Assembly: GCA_002712305.1 (NCBI GenBank)
Contig: PATE01000075.1
Span: 1-29,023, forward strand
Length of the DNA stretch: 29,023 nt
Reading direction: 5' to 3'
DNA from: Gemmatimonadota bacterium
GTDB lineage: Bacteria; Latescibacterota; UBA2968; UBA8231
In this document: one piece after another, positions 1 through 7,714 of the stretch
How the letters are laid out: each line of letters starts with the position of its first letter
How positions within the stretch are numbered: position 1 is the stretch's first letter
Position numbers and translations under genes: made by a program
The notes under the pieces: generated by a model
What the model saw: only the letters and a program-made list of their open reading frames with translations
What the model was told of the DNA's origin: nothing
Database searches by the model: none

Positions 1-327
1 TCGGTGTATCCTCACTTTGGTGAGGATACACACCAGGACCATCGCCACATCGCCCGTGCCGCCGCACCTGCAGCTCGATCGGTCCGCAATCCGTTGTTCT
101 TCGAAGGTCTGTCCTCCCAATATTTCGACCCGAGTGTCTTTGTCGACACCGGGGATGTCATTCACCAGAAGTTAGGTGCCCTTGAGGCCCATGCGTCACA
201 GATCAGTCGAACCAACATCGAACAGATGAACATCGTCGACATCGCTCAGCCGGCGGCACACTTTCGCGGAATTCAGGGACGCGTTACACACGCAGAGGGA
301 TTCGTCCCCGTCCGCTATTTCATGTAA
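1..327 (+). CDS. PIG-L/LmbE family deacetylase, C-terminal part (5' end outside window)
   Basis: The reading frame is open from the first base, so the start lies upstream of the window and only about 108 C-terminal residues are present. An EDTHQDHR stretch near the left edge matches the H-x-D-H-R motif of PIG-L/LmbE zinc-dependent N-acetyl-sugar deacetylases, and the AEGFVPVR ending is typical of how the family closes. The metal-binding AHxDDE motif expected near the N-terminus is not visible. Family members remove acetyl groups from N-acetylglucosamine-type substrates in the cytoplasm. A DegT aminotransferase follows after 23 nt, so the two probably form an amino-sugar unit (inference). It ends with TAA. 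Confidence 0.75.
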   Translation, partial: SVYPHFGEDTHQDHRHIARAAAPAARSVRNPLFFEGLSSQYFDPSVFVDTGDVIHQKLGALEAHASQISRTNIEQMNIVDIAQPAAHFRGIQGRVTHAEGFVPVRYFM

Positions 328-350
328 CGGTTAACGGATAGGAGTTTCAG

Positions 351-1490
351 TTGAGGACAGCTGCCCCCACCCAAGTCCATGTGCCGATGAACGATCTGGC
401 ACTGCAGCACGCGACCATCGCTTCAGAAATCGAGGAGGTGATACGAGAAACGGTCCAGAATTGCTCCTTCATTCTCGGCCCTGCGACGGCGGCTTTTGAG
501 CAGGCCTATGCGTCATTTTGTGGCGTTGATCACTGTGTCGGGGTCAGCAATGGCACCGATGCACTGACGCTGGCTCTGAAATGCCTCGATCTCAAACCCG
601 GGGATGAGGTCATCACCACGCCGCACACTTTTGGAGCCACGGCAGAAGCGATCGGCCATCTCGGCGCCCGGATCGTTTTTGCCGACGTGGAAGAGGACTA
701 TCTGACGCTCGATCCCGCCCGTGTGCAGGAGAAGGTGACGGATCGTACGCGTGTCATCATGCCTGTCCACATCTACGGTCATCCAGCGGATATGGACCCC
801 CTGAAAGAGATCGCTCAGGCGAGCGGAGCCGCTTTGATCGAGGACGCAGCGCAGGCCCAGGGTGCACGTTACAAAGGTGAGGTCGTCGGCTCGCTGGGTC
901 GGGCGGGGTGTTTCAGCTTCTATCCCGGGAAGAACCTGGGAGCTTACGGTGATGCAGGAGGCATCACCACCTCCGACGAAGCCATGGCCACACGCATGCG
1001 CTCGCTGCGCAACCACGGTCAGATTGCGGGTGGCCCGAAATTCTCCTACGCAGAGCTGGGGTTCAATCACCGAATGGATGGCCTGCAGGGTGCGGTCCTG
1101 GGAGTGAAGCTCCCTCATCTCGATGGATGGAATGCACGCCGGCGTGAGATCGCCCAACGCTACGAGGAAGGGTTGGCCTCCGTGGATGGGCTGCGCCTGC
1201 CGTCGGTGGCATCGTGGGCGACCCCCGTGTATCACCTCTACGTCGTCCGCTGCGACAACAGGGATGGTCTCGCCGCGGCACTGAAGGCTCGCCAGATCGA
1301 CACGGCTGTGCAGTATCCGATGCCTCTGCACGCCACGCCGGCCTTTCATGATTGTGGCGCCGCCATGGGAGACCTACCGGTAACGGAGAAGGCCTGCGAG
1401 GAAATCATCTCCCTGCCGATCTTTCCTGAACTCGAAGATGACCGCGTAGACCTGGTCATCGAAGCCGTGCGAGATTTCTTCGGGGCTTGA
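351..1490 (+). CDS. DegT/DnrJ/EryC1/StrS-family PLP aminotransferase (intact)
   Basis: This 379-aa protein has full family length. A TTG start at 351 is preceded by AGGAG about 7 nt upstream. Visible hallmarks are SNGTDALTLAL (phosphate-binding and substrate region, about residues 66-76), PVHIYGHPADMDP, IEDAAQAQGA (the Asp that pairs with the PLP pyridine nitrogen) and FYPGKNLGAYGDAG, in which Lys194 should form the Schiff base with PLP. Enzymes of this group transaminate keto-sugars (usually UDP- or dTDP-linked) with glutamate; a few make aminohydroxybenzoate-type compounds. The substrate cannot be assigned. It follows the PIG-L deacetylase closely and is the only undamaged DegT gene of the three in the first 5 kb. 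Confidence 0.93.
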   Translation: MRTAAPTQVHVPMNDLALQHATIASEIEEVIRETVQNCSFILGPATAAFEQAYASFCGVDHCVGVSNGTDALTLALKCLDLKPGDEVITTPHTFGATAEAIGHLGARIVFADVEEDYLTLDPARVQEKVTDRTRVIMPVHIYGHPADMDPLKEIAQASGAALIEDAAQAQGARYKGEVVGSLGRAGCFSFYPGKNLGAYGDAGGITTSDEAMATRMRSLRNHGQIAGGPKFSYAELGFNHRMDGLQGAVLGVKLPHLDGWNARRREIAQRYEEGLASVDGLRLPSVASWATPVYHLYVVRCDNRDGLAAALKARQIDTAVQYPMPLHATPAFHDCGAAMGDLPVTEKACEEIISLPIFPELEDDRVDLVIEAVRDFFGA

Positions 1491-1527
1491 TCGGCACCAA
1501 ACGCCGCTGGATTCCCCTGGAAAAACC

Positions 1528-1962
1528 ATGATTTCACACTCATGCCCCACCGTGGGGGAAGAGGAAGCCGCCGCTGCTGCTTCGGTGGTCAGCTCGGAGC
1601 GACTGGCTCAGGGGCGTCAGGTTGCCGCCTTCGAAGAAGAGATGGCCGACAGGCTCGGCCGCCGATACGCAGTTGCTGTGTCTTCGGGTACGGCGGCTTT
1701 GGCGCTGACCCTTCGAGCTTTGGGCGTTGGGCAATCACCTGTCTTAATACCGTCGTATGTCTGCAGTGCACTCTTGCAGGCGGCACATCATGCCGGTGGG
1801 CGGCCGCTCCTGGCCGACGTCGAAGAAAGGGACGGCAACTTCGATCCATCCGCCATTTCGGATGCCTCCGATCCGACCATCATCGTCCCCCACATGTTCG
1901 GCCAGCCGGCTGACGTAAGGTCCATTCAAGAAGCCAGTCGCGCTCACGCAGGACCTCCTTGA
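1528..1962 (+). pseudogene. Truncated DegT/DnrJ-family aminotransferase (N-terminal third only)
   Basis: An ATG at 1528 begins 144 codons that read as the front of a second DegT-type aminotransferase: GEEEAAAAASVVSSERLAQG, then AVSSGTAALALTLRALGVG, then IIVPHMFGQPADVRSIQEAS. Homology stops at about 1945-1960, just before the IEDAAQA-type PLP aspartate motif is due. The catalytic lysine and the C-terminal two thirds are absent, so the product would be inactive. Downstream the sequence becomes the C-terminal coding region of glnE in another frame. The fragment starts 37 nt after the intact DegT gene, so it was probably the next gene of the same operon before the break. Confidence 0.85.
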
Positions 1963-2373
1963 TCAGGTTGTCGCCATGCGCCAGCGCATGGAGCCGGCCA
2001 TCGAGCGGGGCAGAGCGCCGGGAGTGGACATCAAACGGGGTACCGGTGGCATTGTGGACGTTGAGTTCATTGCGCAGATTCTGCTGCTCGCACACGGTCA
2101 TCTGCGCAAGGGGCTGCGCCATGCAAACACCCTTGTTGTACTCGAGCGGATGATCGGAGAACGGTTGTTGAGCCCCCCGACGGACGCGAATTGCTTAGTG
2201 GCTACGAGAGGCTTCGGCAGGTACTCAAGCCAATGCGTCTTGTGGATCGCAGCAGCAACACCCTGCCCGACGGGCCTGCCCTTGAGGCCCTGGGACGAGC
2301 CGTTGGCTTCGACACACCCACAGATCTCACCTCGCAACTCGAACGCTTAATGCACCGACTTCGCACGCTGTAA
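1946..2373 (+). pseudogene. glnE: glnE C-terminal fragment (glutamine synthetase adenylyltransferase), frameshifted
   Basis: From about 1946 the frame reads LTQDLLDQVVAMRQRM, then VDIKRGTGGIVDVEFIAQ. The latter is the K-x-x-x-GG-x-x-D-x-E-F signature of the C-terminal adenylylation half of GlnE, which covalently regulates glutamine synthetase. After GERLLSPP the frame breaks. Homology resumes one frame over at about 2173 with PPDGRELLSGYERLR and runs to a TAA at 2371-2373. The break lies in a run of six C (2173-2178), and one more C would restore a continuous frame. Only about 140 of the family's usual 900-plus residues are present, with no plausible start. It is a displaced gene remnant, not a working GlnE. 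Confidence 0.82.
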
Positions 2374-2423
2374 CAGGACATCATCGATCACTTGCACAAG
2401 GACCTTCCAGGAGAGAACTCTAC

Positions 2424-3392
2424 GTGAGCCAGGTCACATCGACGGGCTCGGCCTGGTTGACGGCAGCCGGTGCTGGGGCTCGATGGTTGGTGGGAATCAT
2501 CTTTGTGGTCGCCGGTCTGGCCAAAGCCTATGAACCGGTCCTCTTCTACTGGGAGGCGATCTCTTACGTAGAGTTGCTCAATATCGAACGTGAGAGTTGG
2601 CCCCAACTCGGAGCCCTCGCCGTTTTCGTCCTGCCCGTGCTGGAGACAGGGGTGGGCGTGGCGTTGATCGCCAACTGGCACCGACGTTGGACCTTGTCGC
2701 TGGCTATCGCCATGATGGGGCTGTTTATCGCTCTTACCGGCCATGCCTGGCAGCAAGGCGCAGAGATCAACTGCGGCTGCTTTGGTACCCTCGTGGAGCG
2801 GACCCCGGGCGAGGCCCTGGTCGAAGATCTCTTCATGATGGGGGCACTGCTCGTCGCCTGGCGATGGGGCACAGAGCGCTGGGTTCCCTCCCTCGACTTA
2901 CGGGTGATTCTCGGTGTCGCTGCCCTCAGCCTCGTGCTGGTGTTGATCGGCTACCTGCCAGAGTCTGACCGAATCGCCAGTTCCGACCTAAAGCCCGGTG
3001 TGTCCCTGAAAGGGCTGGATTTGGCCGGCGCCGACGTCGATCTGTCAGAGGGCACCTATCTGGTCGAATTGTTCAGTCCCCGATGCGGCCGCTGCGCAGC
3101 GGCGGTGCCCAAGCTCAATTACTGGGCCGAAACTCCTGGGGTGCCACCCATCGTGGCCCTGCACACCTTTCCTCCCGAATCGAAATACATCACAGATTTC
3201 GTACGTCAATTGGAGCCGAAATACGTCATCGCTAGTATTTCGAGTTCAGATTGGAAGCGTCTGACGTGGCGGCACGGTTGGCCGCGACTGGCTCTGGTGG
3301 AGGATGGCGAGATCCAGCGTGTCTGGGAACACTCTGGGATGCCATCGGCTCGATATCTTGTCGAATTGACGGCCAACTCAGAATCCGACTAA
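2424..3392 (+). CDS. MauE/DoxX-like membrane domain fused to thioredoxin-like domain
   Basis: This 322-aa protein uses a GTG start at 2424 with AGGAG about 10 nt upstream. The first about 175 residues hold roughly five hydrophobic helices (near 15-35, 58-80, 87-105, 128-146 and 154-174) with the INCGCFG motif (Cys117, Cys119) characteristic of MauE-type membrane proteins, which are linked to disulfide chemistry in methylamine dehydrogenase maturation. The remainder is a thioredoxin-fold segment with a CGRC redox motif (Cys221, Cys224) after VELFSPR and a WPRLALVEDG segment that may supply the cis-proline. The domain probably faces the periplasm and exchanges electrons with the membrane CGC pair. 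No mau structural genes are nearby, so the partner is unknown. Confidence 0.82.
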   Translation: MSQVTSTGSAWLTAAGAGARWLVGIIFVVAGLAKAYEPVLFYWEAISYVELLNIERESWPQLGALAVFVLPVLETGVGVALIANWHRRWTLSLAIAMMGLFIALTGHAWQQGAEINCGCFGTLVERTPGEALVEDLFMMGALLVAWRWGTERWVPSLDLRVILGVAALSLVLVLIGYLPESDRIASSDLKPGVSLKGLDLAGADVDLSEGTYLVELFSPRCGRCAAAVPKLNYWAETPGVPPIVALHTFPPESKYITDFVRQLEPKYVIASISSSDWKRLTWRHGWPRLALVEDGEIQRVWEHSGMPSARYLVELTANSESD

Positions 3393-3440
3393 TGCCAACG
3401 GACCCTAGTTCATGCATGTAACTCATTGGGAGACAATTGT

Positions 3441-4727
3441 ATGACTGTAACTTCTGAAAGCTCTCTCGCCATCTCTGGGGGGAAACCCGCCGTCACCGAA
3501 CCGCCGGGCGACCTGTTCACCTGGCCGATCATCACCGAGGCGGATGAGACCGCCGTGCTCGAAGTCCTGAGGCGGGGCGGGATGTCTGGCATGGACGTGA
3601 CCCTCGAGTTTGAGTAGGATCTCAAGCAGTGGTTTGGCATGCCCCACGTGTTGTGTCACAACACAGGGACTGCGGCGATTCAGGCTGCTCTTTGGGCGGT
3701 CGGTGTGCGGCGAGGCGATGAGGTGATCTCTCAGAGCATGACCTATTGGGGCAGTTCGCTACAGGTTTTCTCCCTGGGGGCGACGGTCGTGTTCAGCGAG
3801 ATGGATCCCAATACGTTGACCCTCGATCCCTCCGATATCGAACACCGCATTACCGAACGCACCAAAGCGATCGTTCCCGTCCATTATTGTGGTCATCCCA
3901 CCGATATGGACCCGATCATGGAGATTGCTGAACGCCATGGGGTGAAGGTCGTGGAGGACGTCTCTCACGCCCAGGGAGCCCTGTACAAGGGTCGACTCGT
4001 CGGGACGATCGGCCATGTGGGCGCCATGTCGATCATGTCGGGGAAGTCGCTGGCCTGCGGCGAAGGTGGGTTCCTGGTGACGGGTGACCAAGAGATCTAT
4101 GAGCGGGCCGTTGCCTGGGGGCACTATAGTCGTACGGGAAAACTTGAGAACCCTGACCTCAAACCGTTGGCGGGCATGCCTTTAGGTGGCTACAAATACC
4201 GAATGCATCAACTCTCATCCGCCGTGGGGCGAGTGCAGTTGAAGGGGTATCGGGAACGGATGACGGTCATCCAGGATGCGATGAATCACTTCTGGGACCG
4301 TCTTGAGGGCACCCCAGGGTTGCGTGCCCATCGACCGCTCGTCGCCTCCGGAGATACGATGGGTGGCTGGTACGCTGCTCACGGCCTGTATCGGCCGGAG
4401 GAGCTGGATGGACTGCCCGTCTCTCGCTATTGCGAGGCGGTGAACGCAGAGATCACGAGCGGTTTTTCTGTTCGTGGGGGGGCGAATCCTCTCATGCACC
4501 TGCACGCCGTGCTCAATGAGGCGGACATCTATGGCGACGGCAAGCCGACACGAATCGCCTTCGCGGACAGAGATCTTCGTCAGCCTCAAGGCAGCCTCCC
4601 TGTGACGGAGTCACTGCCGGAGCGGTGTTTCTCCATTCCCTGGTTCAAGCACTACCGGCCCGAGCAGATCGATCAGTATGCCGAGGCGTTCCGCAAGGTC
4701 GCCGAGAATGCGGAGCAATTGCAGTGA
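3441..4727 (+). pseudogene. DegT/DnrJ-family aminotransferase interrupted by an in-frame TAG
   Basis: An ATG at 3441 follows GGGAG at 3428-3432. The frame reads 58 codons (SGGKPAVTEPPGDLFTW, RRGGMSG), meets TAG at 3615-3617, then continues in the same frame with DLKQWFGMPHVLCHNTGTAA to TGA at 4725-4727. Apart from the amber codon the 428-codon gene is complete: PVHYCGHPTDMDP, VVEDVSHAQGA and MSGKSLACGEGG, with Lys202 (numbering through the TAG) as the PLP lysine. The interrupted position lies in a helix where relatives usually have a charged residue, so one base change from AAG or GAG explains it. Reinitiation at ATG 3639 would lose the N-terminal arm. A sequencing error, a young pseudogene or amber readthrough are all possible. 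The next gene overlaps by 4 nt. Confidence 0.85.
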
Positions 4728-5548
4728 GTTCGAGCATCAACCCGCTGCGGCCTCGACTTTTCGGATATGCCACCCTGTTTCGCGCCCGACTCGAGTCGGA
4801 TCGTTTCGAGCCCGTCGCTGTGGAGGCGGAGGATGAGGCCAGAGGTCTTGCCCACGGTCTGGCCGAGTACGTCGGCCTGAACGCAGATACGCCCCCAGCG
4901 TCTGCCATCGACCCCCAGGAGTGGGGCGTCTCGGTTCCCTTTGGTCGATGTGGACTCGACGATCGTCCTCACGAGCATGTTCGAGTCCTGGGGACGGATG
5001 AAGCCTGGTGTGATCGTCTGGACCTCGACGGGGCCATCACCACGACGCCAATTTCCGAGGGGGAATGTGTGACCTTTCGCCCTGGGTTCGTGCAACGCAT
5101 CAGGGCCCGCCCCAAGCAGGGACGACGGGTTCTGGTCGCCTTTCAGACGGAAGATCACACACCCCTGTCAGGGCACGCCGCGGCCTGGGCAGCCCCCGGA
5201 GCTGAGGTGCCGGATGAAGCGGGCGAGCGCGTTCGTCAGACCCACAGCGCATTCGACGACGTCGTCGCCGCAGGGCAAGAGCAGATCCGCGTGCAGGTAG
5301 CCCAGTTCATGGAGGCGATGCAACGTCGGCTGGATCAGACCGAAGGCCTGGCTGGTTTGCAGCAGGAGGCCCGAAGGGCTGGTTCATACGATGCGGGCCC
5401 AGACGACGACCTCTTCGACGCTCAGCGAGATCTGGTCACCCTTGGGGTGCTGGCCGGGATAGGTACCATGAGGCAGGGGCGGTTCCGATTCCCTGGGATG
5501 TTCGGTGCGGTGGCCCCGCTGTTCGATCTGGTGGCCAACCCGAGTTGA
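4724..5548 (+). CDS. Hypothetical protein, 274 aa, family not recognised
   Basis: The GTG at 4724 overlaps the preceding TGA as GTGA, which suggests translational coupling to the DegT gene; an upstream extension to 4625 would lie inside that gene and is rejected. The N-terminal half is rich in short beta-like stretches (WGVSVPFGRCG, ITTTPISEGECVTFRPGFVQRI). The C-terminal half, from about residue 165, is helical and polar (FDDVVAAGQEQIRVQVAQF, MEAMQRRLDQTEGL) with possible coiled-coil character, followed by a Gly/Met-rich tail. No signal peptide, membrane helix or catalytic motif is evident. It may be an accessory to the aminotransferase (context inference only). Confidence 0.7.
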   Translation: MSSSINPLRPRLFGYATLFRARLESDRFEPVAVEAEDEARGLAHGLAEYVGLNADTPPASAIDPQEWGVSVPFGRCGLDDRPHEHVRVLGTDEAWCDRLDLDGAITTTPISEGECVTFRPGFVQRIRARPKQGRRVLVAFQTEDHTPLSGHAAAWAAPGAEVPDEAGERVRQTHSAFDDVVAAGQEQIRVQVAQFMEAMQRRLDQTEGLAGLQQEARRAGSYDAGPDDDLFDAQRDLVTLGVLAGIGTMRQGRFRFPGMFGAVAPLFDLVANPS

Positions 5549-5597
5549 GTGGCCGGTGGGTGGCGCGAATCGCATACGCGGGCCTCTTACTTGCGGT

Positions 5598-7595
5598 TCA
5601 GCCTTGTGAGGTGATCGCCTCACGGATGGCGTCGATCGACTCGGGATTCACCAGGCTGGATGTGTCTCCCGGGTCTTCGGACAGATACGCGGTTCGTACG
5701 ATACGACGCATCACCTTGGCGTTGCGTGTGCGGGGCAGATCGGGTACGAAATGCACCCGCCCCGGTCGCAGGGGGCGGCCAAGGAACTCGCCACAGCGTT
5801 GAGCGAGCTCATCGGCCAGGTCGTCAGAAGGCTCGGCGCCGTCGATCAACATGCAGAAGCAGATCACTTCCGACCCCTTCAGTGGATGGGGCACACCGAC
5901 CGCCGCCGCTTCCACCACAGATTCGTGCGCGACCAGCACCGACTCGAATTCTGCGGGCCCGACCCGCTTACCGCCCACATTCACCGTGTCGTCAGATCTT
6001 CCCAGGATCCACCACTGGCCGTCCTCGTCGCGTCTTGCCCAGTCGCCGTGGACCCAGGTGTTGGGGACCTTCGCCCAATACGCCTGGTGATATCGTTTAT
6101 CATCCTTGTCGCGCCAGAAACCCCGTGTCATGCCGATCCAGGGCGTTCGCACGGCCAACTCTCCGACCTCACCCACCAGAGAGTTTCCTAAATCGTCGAT
6201 CACGTCCACTTCCATACCCGGGCAGGGGGCAGAGAAGGATGCCGCCTTGATGGGATGGAGCGGATTGCTCATCAGGATTCCGCCGCTGATCTCCGTGCCG
6301 CCCGTGTAGTTGACGATCGGTCGCTGGCCCTTGCCGACCGTGTCAAAGAGCCAACGAAAGGGGACCGGGTTCCACGGCTCTCCCGTCGATCCGAAAACCC
6401 TCAGCGTCGACAGGTCGACGCCGGCGCCGGACGCAGCCGGATCGACCGAAGCGCGCAGGGCGCGCACGAGAGTCGGGGACAGTCCCAGTGCCTTAAGTTT
6501 GTGCCGTTCAGCGATCTCCCAGACCCGACCTGGCCCTGGATAATCGGGAGCCCCCTCGTAGACGCTGGCCGTGGCGCCCAGGGCGGTGGCCCCGAAGATG
6601 AGCCAGGGGCCCATCATCCAACCCATATCGGTGACCCAGTGGATTCGATCACCGGGACCCACATCCATGCCGAAGGTCATGTCCTGTGCACCCTTGATGG
6701 GGAATCCACAGTGGGTATGAATGGCGCCCTTCGGACGGCCCGTGGTTCCCGAGGTGTAGATGATCATCAAAGGATCTTCAGGGGCCGTGTCTGCCGGCAC
6801 GTCGTGCGGATCCTGCGGCGAAACCAGTTCGTGCCACCAGTGGTCGCGCCCCGATGTCATGGGGACCTCGTTGCCGGCGATCTTCACCACGATCTGGTGG
6901 TCAAGACTGGGGACGTCGTCGACGGCCGCGTCTGCCTGAGGCTTGAGGGGTACGACCTTGCCACGTCGGTGGAAGCCGTCCGCCGTGATCAGGGCCTGAG
7001 CTTCGGCGTCTTCCAATCGCTGCTGCACGGCACCGGTCCCAAACCCCGAGAAGAGGGGAAGGGCGATCCCGCCAATCCTGGCAATGGCGAGCAGGGCCAC
7101 GGCGTTCTGCCAGGTCATGGGTAGATAGAGGCCGATTCGATCTCCTACACCAAGGCCCAGTTCACGCAGCCCGTTGGCGCAGCGGCTCACCTTGGCGGCA
7201 AGCTCGGCATAGCTGAATTCGCGAATCTGGCCGTCTTCCAACTCAGCGATCAGGGCCAGGCGTTGGGCTGTGTCTTCGTCCTCTATCCAGCGATCCAGGC
7301 AACTGGCGGTGATGTTCATCCGCCCTCCGGGACACCAGACGGGCCGTTTCCAATCCGTCGGATCCAGATCGACGGATCGCTCGTAGGGGACGGTGAAGCG
7401 AATGCCCAGAAACCGGATCAAGGCATCGGTAAACCAGGCCACATCCGCCGTGGACCGGTCCATCAACGTGTCGAAGTCGTCGATGTCATTGGCGCTCATG
7501 AACGCAAATAGACGGCTTCTGTCGATGTCCTGGTCGGACGGTGCCCAAAGTATCTGGTCTGCGTCGAGTCGGTCATTCTCCATGGCATTTTCCAT
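5598..7595 (-). CDS. Acetyl/acyl-CoA synthetase (AMP-forming, ANL superfamily)
   Basis: This 665-aa enzyme is close to the usual length for acetyl-CoA or propionyl-CoA synthetases. In order it shows a linker with RFTVPYERSVDLDPTDWKRP, the ATP-binding YTSGTTGRPKG loop (residues 280-290), a STGEPW turn, YTGGTEISGGI (adenine-binding region), HGDWARRDEDGQWWILGRSDD (A8 hinge, from residue 516) and a C-terminal RTRNAKVMRR with Lys627, the lysine needed for adenylation and the usual acetylation control point. It converts a carboxylate, ATP and CoA to acyl-CoA, AMP and PPi in the cytoplasm. The chain length of the substrate is uncertain. The ATG at 7595 has only a weak ribosome-binding site; a second ATG lies 4 codons in. 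It is convergent with the previous gene and divergent from the next. Confidence 0.92.
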   Translation of the reverse strand: MENAMENDRLDADQILWAPSDQDIDRSRLFAFMSANDIDDFDTLMDRSTADVAWFTDALIRFLGIRFTVPYERSVDLDPTDWKRPVWCPGGRMNITASCLDRWIEDEDTAQRLALIAELEDGQIREFSYAELAAKVSRCANGLRELGLGVGDRIGLYLPMTWQNAVALLAIARIGGIALPLFSGFGTGAVQQRLEDAEAQALITADGFHRRGKVVPLKPQADAAVDDVPSLDHQIVVKIAGNEVPMTSGRDHWWHELVSPQDPHDVPADTAPEDPLMIIYTSGTTGRPKGAIHTHCGFPIKGAQDMTFGMDVGPGDRIHWVTDMGWMMGPWLIFGATALGATASVYEGAPDYPGPGRVWEIAERHKLKALGLSPTLVRALRASVDPAASGAGVDLSTLRVFGSTGEPWNPVPFRWLFDTVGKGQRPIVNYTGGTEISGGILMSNPLHPIKAASFSAPCPGMEVDVIDDLGNSLVGEVGELAVRTPWIGMTRGFWRDKDDKRYHQAYWAKVPNTWVHGDWARRDEDGQWWILGRSDDTVNVGGKRVGPAEFESVLVAHESVVEAAAVGVPHPLKGSEVICFCMLIDGAEPSDDLADELAQRCGEFLGRPLRPGRVHFVPDLPRTRNAKVMRRIVRTAYLSEDPGDTSSLVNPESIDAIREAITSQG

Positions 7596-7714
7596 GGCCT
7601 AGACAGTAGCGTAAGCCGTGCATCGCCTCAACTCCCATTGACAGATCGCCTCAGCTAGACCCAACCTCCTGCATTCGTATTCATGTCTCGTATCACCGTG
7701 GAGATACCCAACGC
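7596..7714. promoter_or_regulatory. Divergent intergenic region between acyl-CoA synthetase and heparinase-like gene
   Basis: These 119 bp separate two divergent starts, so promoters for both should lie here. A TTGACA hexamer sits at 7638-7643 on the plus strand, but no good -10 box occurs at the right spacing. GGAG at 7700-7703 probably serves as the ribosome-binding site for the ATG at 7715. No operator-like palindrome stands out. Confidence 0.3.

Noticed and set aside
2191-2373. Independent small gene of 60 codons
   Set aside because: Its sequence is the continuation of the GlnE C-terminus after a one-base frameshift, so it is not a separate gene.
3615-3617. Pyrrolysine insertion at the amber codon
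   Set aside because: No methylamine methyltransferase context or pyl genes are present, and the family has no known pyrrolysine; kept only as a general readthrough question.
5549-5597. Possible bidirectional terminator between convergent genes
   Set aside because: The 49-nt gap has only short imperfect GCG repeats and no stem followed by a T-run on either strand.
6255-7124. Plus-strand open frame (289 codons) antisense to the acyl-CoA synthetase
   Set aside because: It is a low-complexity Arg/Gly/Asp-rich shadow of a strongly conserved gene and has no ribosome-binding site.
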